From assembly GCA_047967505.1 (NCBI GenBank), contig CM106538.1: DNA of 64,000 nucleotides; one strand, written 5' to 3'. Position 1 is the first letter of the stretch, and each line of letters opens with the position of its first letter. Positions 24,132-34,483 of the stretch are shown here, one piece after another. Below the pieces are notes generated by a model, which searched no databases, had not been told where the DNA came from, and saw only the letters and a program-made list of their open reading frames with translations. The translations under genes were made by a program, and so were the position numbers. The DNA is from Dipteris shenzhenensis. Taxonomy: Eukaryota > Polypodiophyta > Polypodiopsida > Gleicheniales.

Positions 24132-24444
24132 GTAAGTACCCTCACCTATAAAAGGGAGGTTCATTTGAAGTAATATCAATCAAGCACTTTGCACTATCTC
24201 AAGATTCTCTTTATGAGTCCAAGCTAATCTATCTTGGAACCTAATTGACTTGAGATACATGTCATGAGCACTCTCTTCATCATGTTTCCACATAGGTTCC
24301 ATCCACCTTAGAGTGCTCCATAGATCCTGAGGCACGCATGTTTTGTCAGGCGGTGTACCAACTACATCTGCAGCTAACAAGTCGGTGACATAAATGCACA
24401 ATAGTCACCCTAGCATATCACAAGTGGAGCTCGATATCTCAACA

Positions 24445-27400
24445 TAGACATCTATAAAACCAATCAAACATTTCGTGTAGTGCATTGCTTTGCGTGATAT
24501 CACCCCCATGCCTTGTATTCTTGAAGTATGCTGCCTTTGCTCTATAGTGTGATTTCTCCGTGCCTTGAGTATTCCAAATGGACAGAGGGCCCCATTTCTC
24601 CACAAACCATGGTGCATGTGCGTAAAGAATATGCTGTAAAGAAAAACATTGTATTAGAAACATAAACTGACTCAAGTTTAAGGCACAAAATTTCAACCTA
24701 AGGAGGATTACCATGTAATGTGTAATATGTGACTCCCCCCATGCTTCTACCATCAATGATATGAATTCTCCCAATGCTGTCTAGAATCTCTCATAATAAA
24801 ACTCATCTGTTTGACCTTATCTAAGCAACTTTACAAATGCATCAAGCTTTGTCCACAGTTTTGCTCTCAAAGTAGCAATTCACAAATGTGAAGCTTGATT
24901 TGTGGTGCACTCACACAAATCTTTCCAGTACTCCCAACCTAGGGTGCTTTGAGCCAATGTATGTTTTTCTTTATCATCATTGTGGTTGGATAAGAACCTC
25001 CTTGCCTTTCCTCCACCCATGGACACTTTAGTAGGAAGATTTTTTTTCTTTCCTGATTGTTTCTTATCCTGCTTAAGCTTCACATTGCCTCTGTGAAGTC
25101 CCATTAGTGAGAGTAGTTCTTCAGCTTTTGCAATGCATTGTGCAAATACTTGTTGTGGCCTCAAATTCCAAGCATAAACTAGATGGAGATAGAGTAACTT
25201 ATCAAGTATACATAGTTTAGCATGCAAAGTACACACGTGTACCTGCTCCAATGGAATTGGTAGAATGGGGTCCCACTTAGGATTCTTTTTGTGATGATCA
25301 GGGGCTACACTTTGGTTGCAAGAAAGGATGCCATTTTCCCACTGTAGGCTTTTCTTTTGCATCTTCTGAGAGTGGGTGCAATACAAGCATGTCCATTTTG
25401 CATCTGCATGTGTATCACAACCATACAAGCACTTGAGGGTCTTCAAATCACTAGCTAGATGCCATTCAACTTGAAATGTTCCATGCCCATCCACAATTAA
25501 TGTTTGCCCTACCTCTTGTCTTTGAATAATCGATGGGATGCCGGTTCTCTCCAAAACCCACTTCAATGTCTCGTGGCACTCCTTTGGGGTCTGAAAGGCT
25601 ACAAGCCACCATATGTCCTTCTCAGATTGGACTAAGAAACCCTACTCAACTTCCTCATCCCCTTGAGCAAAATGCAAGGCATCGTTCATAATACAAATGC
25701 TCACCCTCTCTAGCTTGTGCTCTTTTACCAACTGAGCTTCATCCATTTTTATAACAAATACTAGCTTGCCATCTATACAATGAAAGAGAAATTCAGTAAG
25801 GATATAGAAATCAGAAGAAATAAAGTTGAATGTGAAGAGGGAATTTCTCTTACCTTCTTCTCTCATCCCATAGAATTTGACCATGGCTCTCTGCAAATTC
25901 TCTACATCCACGTAAACATTATTGAAAGCATTCATCTCAAACATTTGGATGCCAGATTTCTTTTTACTCTTCCAAGTCATTGTGCCACTTACACAATGGT
26001 ATCCTCCAAGCTTTTCTCTAGCACATTGGTTTGTTTCTTGACGTGTAAGCCTTACAGACCATGGTGTTGGCAGTGGCACTGTAGATATCTTATACTTTTT
26101 TAAAAATGGAGTTGTAAGCTTCACGACTTACACCAACAGCATCACAAGCTCCAAGCACCTTTTTCCCTTGGACGAGGTCCTTGAAATCCTTCATTACCTC
26201 TCTAGCAACTTGTTTATTAGCCCTTTTTGTCTAGGGTCCTTCAACATTTCCATGACATCACTTGGCTTTATTAAACTTCTTAGAACATATGAAGGATCAC
26301 TATCATCCATTTCCATTGTTCTGATCACATCCTCTATGAAATTCCTAAAGTACAGTACAAATGAGTCTTAGTGGAAAAAATGCAACACCACAACTATTTT
26401 GGGGTAAGAAATTTCATTGAAAATTTGGGGAACTAACCTTGCAGCCCATATTCTCCTCTTTTGGAAACCACTATATATGTGAAGCATCGTGAACCTTTTG
26501 CCTTTGATACCACCCAAGCTGGACTTCTACTCCAAAAGATCTATCTGAAAGGTTGAACCCTCTTTTATATTCCACATACCCCCCACCAACCTTTCTCCTC
26601 ATTTTTTGAACTCGTCCAAGGTACCATATAGCTTGTGTTTTCTTTTTTTGCAAAGATCTTGGATTGCATTTCCTTTTGCTTTTCCTTGTTTTGCGTTCTT
26701 CGTGAAAGAATATGGCACAATCGGAACCTATTCCAAATAGGTTCTCATTTGATATAGCAAGAGGTATATCTTCCTTAGAGTAGTATACTCCTTGGCGAAC
26801 CCTTGTGAGTCTATCTTTAGAGACTGTGGGATTTCCATTAAGTTGGAGAGAATCCACCACACTGTCTGATTTCACTTATGGAGGCATCGTTGTCATTATC
26901 ATCTATTTCTGACACATGATTTGGTCTTCTTCTTTAGAATCAGATTCTTGTGAATATGCATCTGTAAATCCATTTGACCAAGGTTCCATCCACCACTTCA
27001 TATTCTCACCCTTTGGCTTCATATGCAAACTTTCACACCTTTCTTGAGTACTTTTTAGTCCCTTCTTCAATGCTTCGATGATTTTATCATCAGTTGACAC
27101 ACACTCATAGTCCCCTAGATTAGCTTCTCGCATGTTCTCTTTGAGATTCAATTCTCTCCAGACATGTTCTTGCTTCTTATGTGCCCTTGTAAATAGAGGA
27201 CTATCCTCTTTGCATTAAAAGTGTGCAAGCCTATTCATACTACCTACACTATGTAGCATATCCATCAAGTCATAAGCGCATTCTTGTCCCACCATGCTTC
27301 CAATCTTGCTGAAGAAGATTTCAACTGCATCTGAACCTGTAAGATATAAAGGACACCTTAGGCCTGGACAAAATTCTCTAAAGTACTTGATCAGTAGGAC

Positions 27401-28769
27401 CACAAAATGGCATGAGAGTTGCACACCTAAGAAAGCTTCCTTAGTTATGAAGTTTCTATTCAACGTATAGTTGGCATGATGAGCAATCCAAGACCTTCAA
27501 ATTTGAAAGAAAAAAGAGACTTTGCCCGCCAAATAGACTTGATCCACAAGACTCAAATGTGGAGATAAGAAGATGTCGATGTAATCTCCACCAATTTCAA
27601 GATAAGCTTGTGTTCCTAGCATGCTCCTCTCTTTTCTATGAATTCCATTGTTTGCCGATTCTCCCAAGCACCATTGCACTTGTCTACTACATATTCTTTG
27701 AGCTCCAGCCCAATTTTGTGGCAGTCATCTTGCCTAATGTCTCCCTCCCTTAGCATATGCTTGTCGATAGAAAAAGCATCATACACAATAATGACATGAT
27801 TTAAGGTGATCCAAACATTGCCAATAGCCAATTGACACTTAGGCTTGTTGAGAACATTGACTGACTTTTTTCCATTATGTACAAAATCTTGATCATGCAG
27901 CCCAAAAACTTGATTTTTGAAAACTTTTGTTGAGAGAGGCCATCCATCCCATTTTATCCCAAATCTACTACCTCTTTTATCTAGATAATCGGAGATCATC
28001 AATGTTCTTCGCCGACTATCACCAGTAGATGCATATTTGTCGACATAAAAGATTTCATCTTCTCTATCGCATCTTCTATCTCTCTTTTGTCATCCTTTGT
28101 CAGTTGATGCACTAATTTGGGCATATCTTCTTTTCGTAGTCCTCGAGCAACCATATACTTGAGCTCATGCTTTTTACTTTATAATATGTGAAATCTCATG
28201 AAGTTAGAGAAGCAATTGTATGCTGCATGCTTGCCTTCTATAAATCCTTTACCATAAAGTTCATTACACTCATGACACCAAATTCGCACATGGGGCACCC
28301 CATTGAAGTCCTCAGAATGCAACTCAAACTTATCATCCCTTGACACTACCATTTACTTTAGCTTTGATCTAACTCTATCAGATTCACATTGCCAAAGTTC
28401 AAGACTACTTGGGCTTAGTAATCTACTAGAAATCTTTCAAGACATGTGCACTTGGGCATCAAGATTTATGTCATCAGCTAGTTGAGTGCAATGTCTTTTA
28501 CATGGATAAGGAGTTTCCTCTATGCGGCATAGACTTCTCTTGATGTGCACTAAGAGTTGATCACTGATTGTCCATCGTTCCTCTTGCCGTTTGGTTATTG
28601 TATATTCATCCTCAACAAACTCAAAGGGTTCCAATAGAAGCTCATCACCTTCAATTTGTTCACGAACATGAGAGAATGTGGGATGACCTGTGTCTCTTGT
28701 CACCCTAACAACACCTAATTCCTCCTTATTATCATAGTCAATCACTTGAATCCTAAAAAAAGATGCCAT
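24445..28769 (-). pseudogene. Decayed spliced gene, transposase-like, family not identified
   Basis: Minus-strand coding segments run from MASFFRIQV (28769) to FDWFY at about 24455, where beta-2 LTR sequence cuts the gene off. Segments: N-terminal 110 codons; a CHEC...H zinc-finger-like part (about 28310-28180); a block with HNGKKSVNVLN and HMLREGD (28070-27616); LTGSDAVEIFFSK (about 27340), similar in style to C-terminal blocks of eukaryotic DNA transposases; and a late block HAPWFVEKWGPLSIWNTQG. Introns with GT-AG ends fit at 26437-26345 and 25853-25773. Stops in frame (for example about 27494 and 27212), a frameshift near 28055 and the truncation make it a pseudogene. A DNA-transposon origin is inferred; a decayed host gene is equally open. 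Confidence 0.6.
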
Positions 28770-29268
28770 GATAGGAGACCGATGTACTTCAAAATAAAAT
28801 GAGAACCTTAATTATAACCCCCCCTCCACCTATGTGTGCATGACCTGCAAAATTTAGATTGCCAATTTGTGCATGACTGGTGGGTTTAAATTGAATCATT
28901 ATAATAAAAATTTGTACACATGACTCATGGGTTTGAGTTTAACCATAATAAACACAAACTCTTCCCAAATTAATACACAAATATAAAATTTTGAAAAAAA
29001 ATAAAAATACATTCTAAGACACTTTACACTTTATTAAATTCAAATAATATAAACACATATACTAGTATTCAAAATGCAAGAAGTTACAACACGAAGATAA
29101 AAATTTGAGAATTTTTTAAATATATATTTTATAATACCTTATTAAATTCAAATAGTATAGATGCATATACTAGTATTCAAAATGCATTGAAAGAGTAACA
29201 TTATAGTTTATAAACATAATTGTCCAAGAGTAGCTTTATAATAAAATCGGATTAATAAAACTGAGGCA
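28770..29268. other. AT-rich gap with a direct repeat
   Basis: No gene seen. A segment of about 45 bp containing CATATACTAGTATTCAAAAT occurs twice (about 29033-29085 and 29142-29190). Confidence 0.6.
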
Positions 29269-29610
29269 TCATCTCTGCAAACAGGCATGGGGTTGAGTGT
29301 TAAATCTTGCTAGTCGATTATTCATCTCAGCCAATGTCATTCTATTTTGTTTGTCCACAAACATATAGTTAGTTGCATTAAAATAAATCTGCCACAACTT
29401 GCCACTCCATGCTGACTATTTTGTGTAATCCTCTTTGAAGTAGTATTCCTTACACTCCTTATAAAAATTAATAACCTCTTTAATCATGTATCCCATGGCA
29501 AACACATCTGATTCTTTATTGTAAGCATTGCTGTTCTCAGGGTCGACTATTTCTGGAGCTTGCCAAGGTCGGAGTCAATTTTGTCTTATTGTTGTACTCT
29601 TCTTGATCTT
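29269..29610 (-). pseudogene. Protein kinase C-lobe fragment
   Basis: Minus-strand reading from about 29610 gives kinase subdomains VIII to XI: PWQAPEIVDPE (the APE motif), SDVFAMGYMIKEV (subdomain IX, with the invariant Asp and Gly) and a C-terminal RMTLAEMNNRL (subdomain XI Arg). Two internal stops replace codons (TGA shortly before PWQAPE, TAG in the middle), and the natural stop is at 29269-29271. The N-lobe, the catalytic loop and DFG are absent: the fragment begins where the beta-3 remnant starts. It lies upstream of the decayed gene at 24445-28769 on the same strand, but no link is shown. Confidence 0.72.
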
Positions 29611-29611
29611 A

Positions 29612-32300
29612 TAAGTAAAGCAGCAATACTCATGCAGTCATACCCCACAGCAAAATGGACTTCCAAAAAGGAAAAATAGGCATATTGGAGAGGTATCTCA
29701 GGCCATGCTAAATGAAAAAGACCTACCAGATTATTATTGGGCTGAAGCAATTGCTACAACAATTTACATAATGAACAGGACTCCCACTACAGCAATACAT
29801 GGCATGATGCTAGAGGAGATGTATACTGGTAGGAAACTAGATATTTCTCATTTGAAACTTTTTGGTTGCATTGCCTATGTTCATGTGCCAGATGAGTTGA
29901 GGTCCAAAAGCTGAGAAGTGCATCTTTATTGGTTATTCTCTACAATAGAAAGGGTATAGATGCTATAACCCTTCTCCTCATAAGTTTACAGTGAGCAGAG
30001 ATGTTGTTTTTGATGAAATGAGCAGCTGGTATAAACCAGTAAATGTGATTGATGATGTAGATGCACAAAATGGTAATGCTGCACAGAATTCACAGTAGCA
30101 ATCACAAAATATTAGTGGACCTGGAGTGTCCTCTAGCAGTGGTTCGAATACTTCGCCAAGGACAGGCAGATTGAGATCAGGAGAATCTCCTCAAAGCAAT
30201 GCAGATAGTGGTATGCAGGTATCACAAAAAGGAAAAGACAAGGTAGATCAGCCCATGTTTGATGTGAATGCAGGTCATTCTTATGTGGATGGTGAATCCA
30301 GTGAACACCATATTATAGAATTTGGGAATCTTCCAAGTCCCACTTTCATGTGAAGGGTTAAGATTTGACCATGTGGCCAAAACTTGAACCCTTATTTGAA
30401 AATGGGACTTGGGAGGATTCGCTAATATGGTATTAAAGATGGATTCCACTTTCAAGTAATGGGTTTATATTTGACCATGTGATCAAATCTTAACCCTATT
30501 GGGAAGTCCCAAACTATTTGAAAATTCCCGAATTCCCTAATACAGTGTTAGTGGCTCAGAACAGAGCATTGATGATGAGTTGGGTATTCCTTTTGTTGTT
30601 ACACCTGGAGTAAGGAAGACCAGGGATGTTTTGAGAGCACCTAGAAGTAAGCCTATTTTGCGCAGGTCTACTAGATCCAAGTATCCTGTGGATAGGCTAA
30701 AATATAATGGATTTACAGCCATTCACTATGCCTATATGGTCAAAGTGATACAGGAACCGGAACCCACTTCTTTTGAGCAAGCAATGGGAAATGAAAAATG
30801 GGAGAAAGCCATGGATGAAGAAATGGATGCCTTGGAAGCCAATGCTACATGGGAATTGGTGCCTTTGCCTAAAAACAAGAATGCAATTGGCTGTAAGTGG
30901 GTTTATAAGGTCAAGCACAATGCAGATGGTTCTGTGAATAGATACAAGGCAAGATTAGTTGTCAAGGGGTATGCACAGACATATGGCATTGATTATGAAG
31001 AAACATTCAGTCCGGTTGCAAGAATGGCAACTGTAAGAGCAGTCATTTCTATGGCTGCTTAAAAGGGATGGTCTCTACATCAGATGGATGTAAAGAATGC
31101 CTTCTTGCATGGTGATTTGCAAGAAGAGGTATTTATGGAGCAGCCACTAGGTTATGTTCATGCTATTCATTCTGAGTTTGTTTGCAGGTTGAAGAAAGCC
31201 TTGTATGGCTTGAAGCAAGCACCTAGAGCACGGTCTGACAAGATAGGATAGTATCTTGTCACTGTTGGCTTTTAGATTTCCAAGGCAGATTTCTCACTTT
31301 ATGTGAGAAAAACAGAGAAAGGTATTATGCTGCTTGTCATTTATGTTGATGATTTGATCATCATAGGTGATAGTGATGAAGATATCCTTCATGTGAAAAT
31401 GCTATTGAAGCAGAAGTTTGAGATGAAGGATTTGGGAGAGATGCATTATTTCTTGGGCATTGAGGTGATTAGATAACTAAGTGGGATATGGCTCTTGCAG
31501 AGGCAGTATGGATTGGACATGCTATCCAAATATGGGATGACAGGTTGTAAGCCTATTTGAGTTCCTTTGGAGCAGAATGTGAAGCTGAGTGCAGATGCAA
31601 GTGAGCTTCTGGAAGACCCTACTATGTATAGATGCATAGTAGGAAGTTTGATTGATATGACTATTACCAGGCCAGATTTGAGCTATGCTGTTGGATTGGT
31701 AAGTTAGTTTATGCAGGCTCCAAGGAAACCGCATTTGGATGCGGCTAGATGCATACTCAGGTATGGGATGTCCACATTGCAGTATGGACTATTTTATGAG
31801 GCTGGGGTTCAGATACAGTTGCATGGATGCACTGATGCTGATTGGGCTGGTAGTATTTCTGATAGACAATCTACCAGTGGATATGTGTTCTCTTTTGGGA
31901 GTGCTGCAATCACTTGTAGCAACAAGAAACAGCCTACAATTGCCTTATCAAGCATAGAGGCTAAGTACAAGGGTGCAGCAATGGCTGCATGTGAGGTAGC
32001 TTGGTTGCATAAGCTACTTTATGATATGCATCAGTCTACATATGGGCCAGTTATCATTTATTGTGACAACATGAGCAGTATACACTTGGCAAATAACCCA
32101 GTCTATCATGCTAGAACAAAGCACATTGAGGTGCATTATCACTATGTGTGGGAGAAGGTTTTACTAGGTCTTATTGATCTAGTTTCTGTCAGCACAGAGG
32201 ATTAGGTAGCTGACATATTCACAAAGGCATTGGGCGCAGAGAAGCTGCACAAGTTCAGAGACCTGCTTGGTGTGCAGGAATTGGGATATAGCTCGAGGGG
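29612..32300 (+). pseudogene. Copia beta-3 pol remnant
   Basis: It encodes the end of integrase (MLNEKDLPDYYWAEA), the linker, reverse transcriptase (30740-31700, YVDDLII near 31345) and RNase H (31800-32250). Stops are frequent, for example TAG at 31249, 31273, 31705 and 32203, each CAG in at least one sister copy. A MITE interrupts the linker. Not functional. Confidence 0.9.
30304..30549. mobile_element. MITE inserted in beta-3
   Basis: 246-bp insertion with imperfect terminal inverted repeats of about 25 bp (left AACACCATATTATAG, right on the minus strand AACACTGTATTAGGG) and a 4-bp duplication AGTG at 30300-30303 and 30550-30553. The uninterrupted site is seen in beta-1 and beta-6. Each half contains a further inverted repeat around TTTGACCATGTG, so the transcript could fold strongly. 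There is no coding capacity. Confidence 0.85.
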
Positions 32301-32303
32301 GAG

Positions 32304-32653
32304 TGTTGAGATATCGAGCTCCACTCGTGATATGCCAGGGTGACTGTTGTGCTTTTATGTCAACGACTTGTTAGCTGCAGATGCGGTTGGTACACCACCC
32401 ATGAATAATAGCTGAATGATAGCTATCCTTATGTACTCTAGTTCGTGGCTCAGTTAGTATGCCACCTTAGTTAGCTGAGTTTGGTTTGAGACCCACATGT
32501 AGGGTTCTTCTATTTCTTTATACTAGAGTTCTTTTGGATTTCACAACTAAGAAGAGGAAAACTATTTTTAGCCTACACCTTTGTGTGTATTCCCCCATTG
32601 TGTATGTGAGAAAGCCGCAAGTGAGACTCCTTCGTTCTCTCCCACTATCTTCA
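32304..32653 (+). repeat. 3' LTR of beta-3
   Basis: 350 bp, TGTTGAGATATCGAG to ATCTTCA, next to a polypurine tract (GAGGGGGAG). Confidence 0.92.
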
Positions 32654-33040
32654 GAATCTAGAGGCCAGGACTCTGAAGCGCGATAAGGTAGAGGTCTCAA
32701 GTCTCACAAAAGTGGTTCAACATGTCAAGAGGACAAGGAGATGTGCTGCTTGGAAGTCCTCAATAGGGAGCCAAGGCGTTGCGCTTTGGTTGCAATGTAG
32801 AGTCAGACAGGGGAGGCGTTGGGTCCTAAGAGAGCCCCAAATGTAAAATGTTTAATGAATAAAGTTAACACTATTTTGAGTCAATTATAGATTCAAAAAT
32901 TCACAAATTTGTTTGAAAATTGCAGAATTGCATGTGCGACATGGCAGGGTGGAGGAGTGAGTGGGTTGGGAAGGAGGGTGGTGAAGATTAAGTATTATCG
33001 AACTGGTGACAAAAGACTGGGGGGGAAGGGGGTGCACTCA
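32654..33040. other. Unidentified sequence upstream of the H3-like pseudogene
   Basis: No recognisable gene. A short open stretch (32656-32844, plus) has no familiar motif. Two GGGG-rich spots lie near 33020. Confidence 0.5.
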
Positions 33041-33042
33041 AA

Positions 33043-33112
33043 AAACCCTAATTTAAAAGAAAAACCCTAAAGTGCTTTAAAAAAGACTATATAAAGCACT
33101 TCAAAACCCTAA
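33043..33112 (+). promoter_or_regulatory. Telo-box and TATA promoter of the H3-like gene
   Basis: Three AAACCCTAA telo-boxes (33043-33051, 33062-33070, 33104-33112) surround a TATATAAA box (33088-33095), 32-39 bp before the ATG at 33127. Telo-boxes are known from promoters of plant cell-cycle, ribosomal and histone genes. This arrangement supports the identity of the downstream gene as a former expressed, probably S-phase-type gene. Confidence 0.72.
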
Positions 33113-33126
33113 AATCTCTCATTTCT

Positions 33127-34241
33127 ATGGCACGAGTTAAACAAACTGCTAGACCCACTGGACGCCATTTAGATGCTACCCGTTGTCCTCCTCACAATGC
33201 CATGGCCTCCAAACACACTGCAAGACTAGTGGCCAAGAGGGTAATGATCACCAAGGATCTGAAGGCAGTTCTCATCATCAAGAGTCCAAGCAATGCGAGT
33301 CCCCACCATCCAACTCTCATGGGGGATCCTAGGGATCTCCGCACCATGAGGAATCCCAGCACGATGAAGGATCTAAGCACGATGAGGGGTCCTCTCAGTC
33401 CTTCCACACAACTAATCATGGAAGTAGAGAGGTCTCCCGAGAGGGGCAATATAGTCCAGTCAATCCTGATCAACTGCCCCTCCCTCCTTCGTGGGGTCTT
33501 GGCGTGGAGCATCTAGACCAACAAGGGGAGCAAGAAAGGCAAAGAGAGGAGATGGAGAGATTACAGGGGCCACAAAAATAGGAAGTATTTTGCGGGCTTG
33601 CAGATATAATGAACCTTAGCTCCAATCCTCCAACCAAGCAGACCACACGGAAGAGCACCATCAACCCTTTGTGCCTCGAGATGATCAGATATGAGGAGCC
33701 TCTAGTATGAGCTGAGCAAGATCCTCAGCCTGCTATCTCACAGCCTCGTGAAAAGGATAAGAGACCAAGGACAAAGTAGACCCCTAGGCATGACAGGCCA
33801 CCTCGAATGACCCAGCAGACACAGGAAGAGGTGTCTGAAGAGGTGGTTGCAAGGGAGGAGAGGCGAAAGAAGTTCAAAGTGGACAAGTGGCCATGGAGCC
33901 ATGTCCAAAGGCCAGTGCATGGTCCCCCAAAGATTAAGAGGCACAAAAAATCAGAAGTGAAGGCACTTCAGGAGATCCCCAAGTTCCAAACCACTGTGGA
34001 CAATCTCATTTCCCGTGCAGCCTTCTAGCATGTTGTATGTGAAATAGCACAGCATTACAAGAGTGATGTGCATTTCACTTCAGGCGCTATGGGAGCAATT
34101 CAGGAGGCAACGGAGCAGATGACAGTAGGTCTTTTTGAAGATGTGAACTTATGTGCTATCCATGCCAAAAGAGTAACAGTGATGGACAAGGACCTTGCAC
34201 TCACCAAGCGCATCTGCTCCGATCCCTCCCTTAGGCCCTAG
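33127..34241 (+). pseudogene. Histone H3-like gene with very long N-terminal tail, decayed
   Basis: It begins MARVKQTARPTG, close to the H3 tail ARTKQTARKSTG. The C-terminal 90 codons (33954-34230) are a histone H3 fold: the alpha-N/alpha-1 part EVKALQEIPKFQTTVDNLI, loop 1 with [12 protein letters not shown], and [19 protein letters not shown], which is nearly the canonical H3 alpha-2/loop-2 signature. Loop 1 has the canonical H3 length rather than the longer one common in CENH3. Between them lies about 250 codons of Gln/Glu/His/Ser-rich tail, containing a second H3-tail-like motif TKQTTRKST (33633-33659). A frameshift near 33220 and in-frame stops at 33330, 33579, 33708, 33777 and 34026 inactivate it. 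No intron is evident. H3 is normally 136 aa; this would be about 370. Confidence 0.85.
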
Positions 34242-34307
34242 ATGTTGTTTAGGTTCATTTGGTGTAACCTGAATCATTTTGTAAATCTCTGCCCTTTGAG
34301 GCCAATG

Positions 34308-34313
34308 AATAAA
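34308..34313 (+). promoter_or_regulatory. Poly(A) signal of the H3-like gene
   Basis: AATAAA, 67 bases after the stop codon at 34241 and just before the LINE insertion at 34346. Confidence 0.5.
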
Positions 34314-34483
34314 AGATATTTTTATGTTCTATTACTATTCCCATGTTTTTTTTTTTTTTTGCCAAAAAACAGTGCTGATTATATTACTTCAAAAAAACAA
34401 GATACATGAGGTCAGTTTTGTAGCTGGCGGGCTGCGTTCACAAAAATCGAACGTAGCCCTAAATGGAAACAAAAAGCTCTCTC

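Larger units (their letters stand above)
16224..24348 (+). mobile_element. Delta-1, non-autonomous LTR retrotransposon, split by alpha-2
   Basis: LTRs of 326 bp (16224-16549; 18552-18665 continued at 24137-24348) begin TGTTGAGAGTTG and end TTTTGTCA. The target duplication GGCGG is at 16219-16223 and 24349-24353. The primer site TGGTATCAGAGC follows the 5' LTR at 16550. Without alpha-2 the element is about 2654 bp. The internal 2 kb has no gag, protease, integrase or reverse transcriptase. The two LTRs appear identical by eye. The LTR contains a TATA-like CTATAAAAGG. Mobilisation in trans by an autonomous copia element is inferred. Confidence 0.93.
13706..24444 (-). mobile_element. Copia beta-2 right arm, LTR split by delta-1
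   Basis: Minus-strand beta element portion: LTR, primer site, leader, gag, protease and half of integrase. The LTR is 24444-24354 continued by 16223-15963 (352 bp in total); delta-1 is inserted in it with the duplication GGCGG. No 5-bp match flanks the whole inverted repeat (11050-11054 CTTCC against 24445-24449 TAGAC), so it did not insert as one unit by ordinary integration. Confidence 0.9.
29612..32653 (+). mobile_element. Copia beta-3, 5'-truncated
   Basis: The remnant begins inside integrase at the junction with the kinase fragment and ends with a complete 3' LTR (32304-32653). A 246-bp MITE is inserted at 30304-30549. No target duplication can be checked because the 5' end is missing. 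Confidence 0.9.

Noticed and set aside
11050-24449. The beta-2 inverted repeat as one integrated element
   Set aside because: The flanking pentamers differ (CTTCC and TAGAC), and the arms are diverged.
33954-34230. Centromeric histone CENH3
   Set aside because: Loop 1 has canonical H3 length and the alpha-2 region is close to ordinary H3, so I call it H3-like only.
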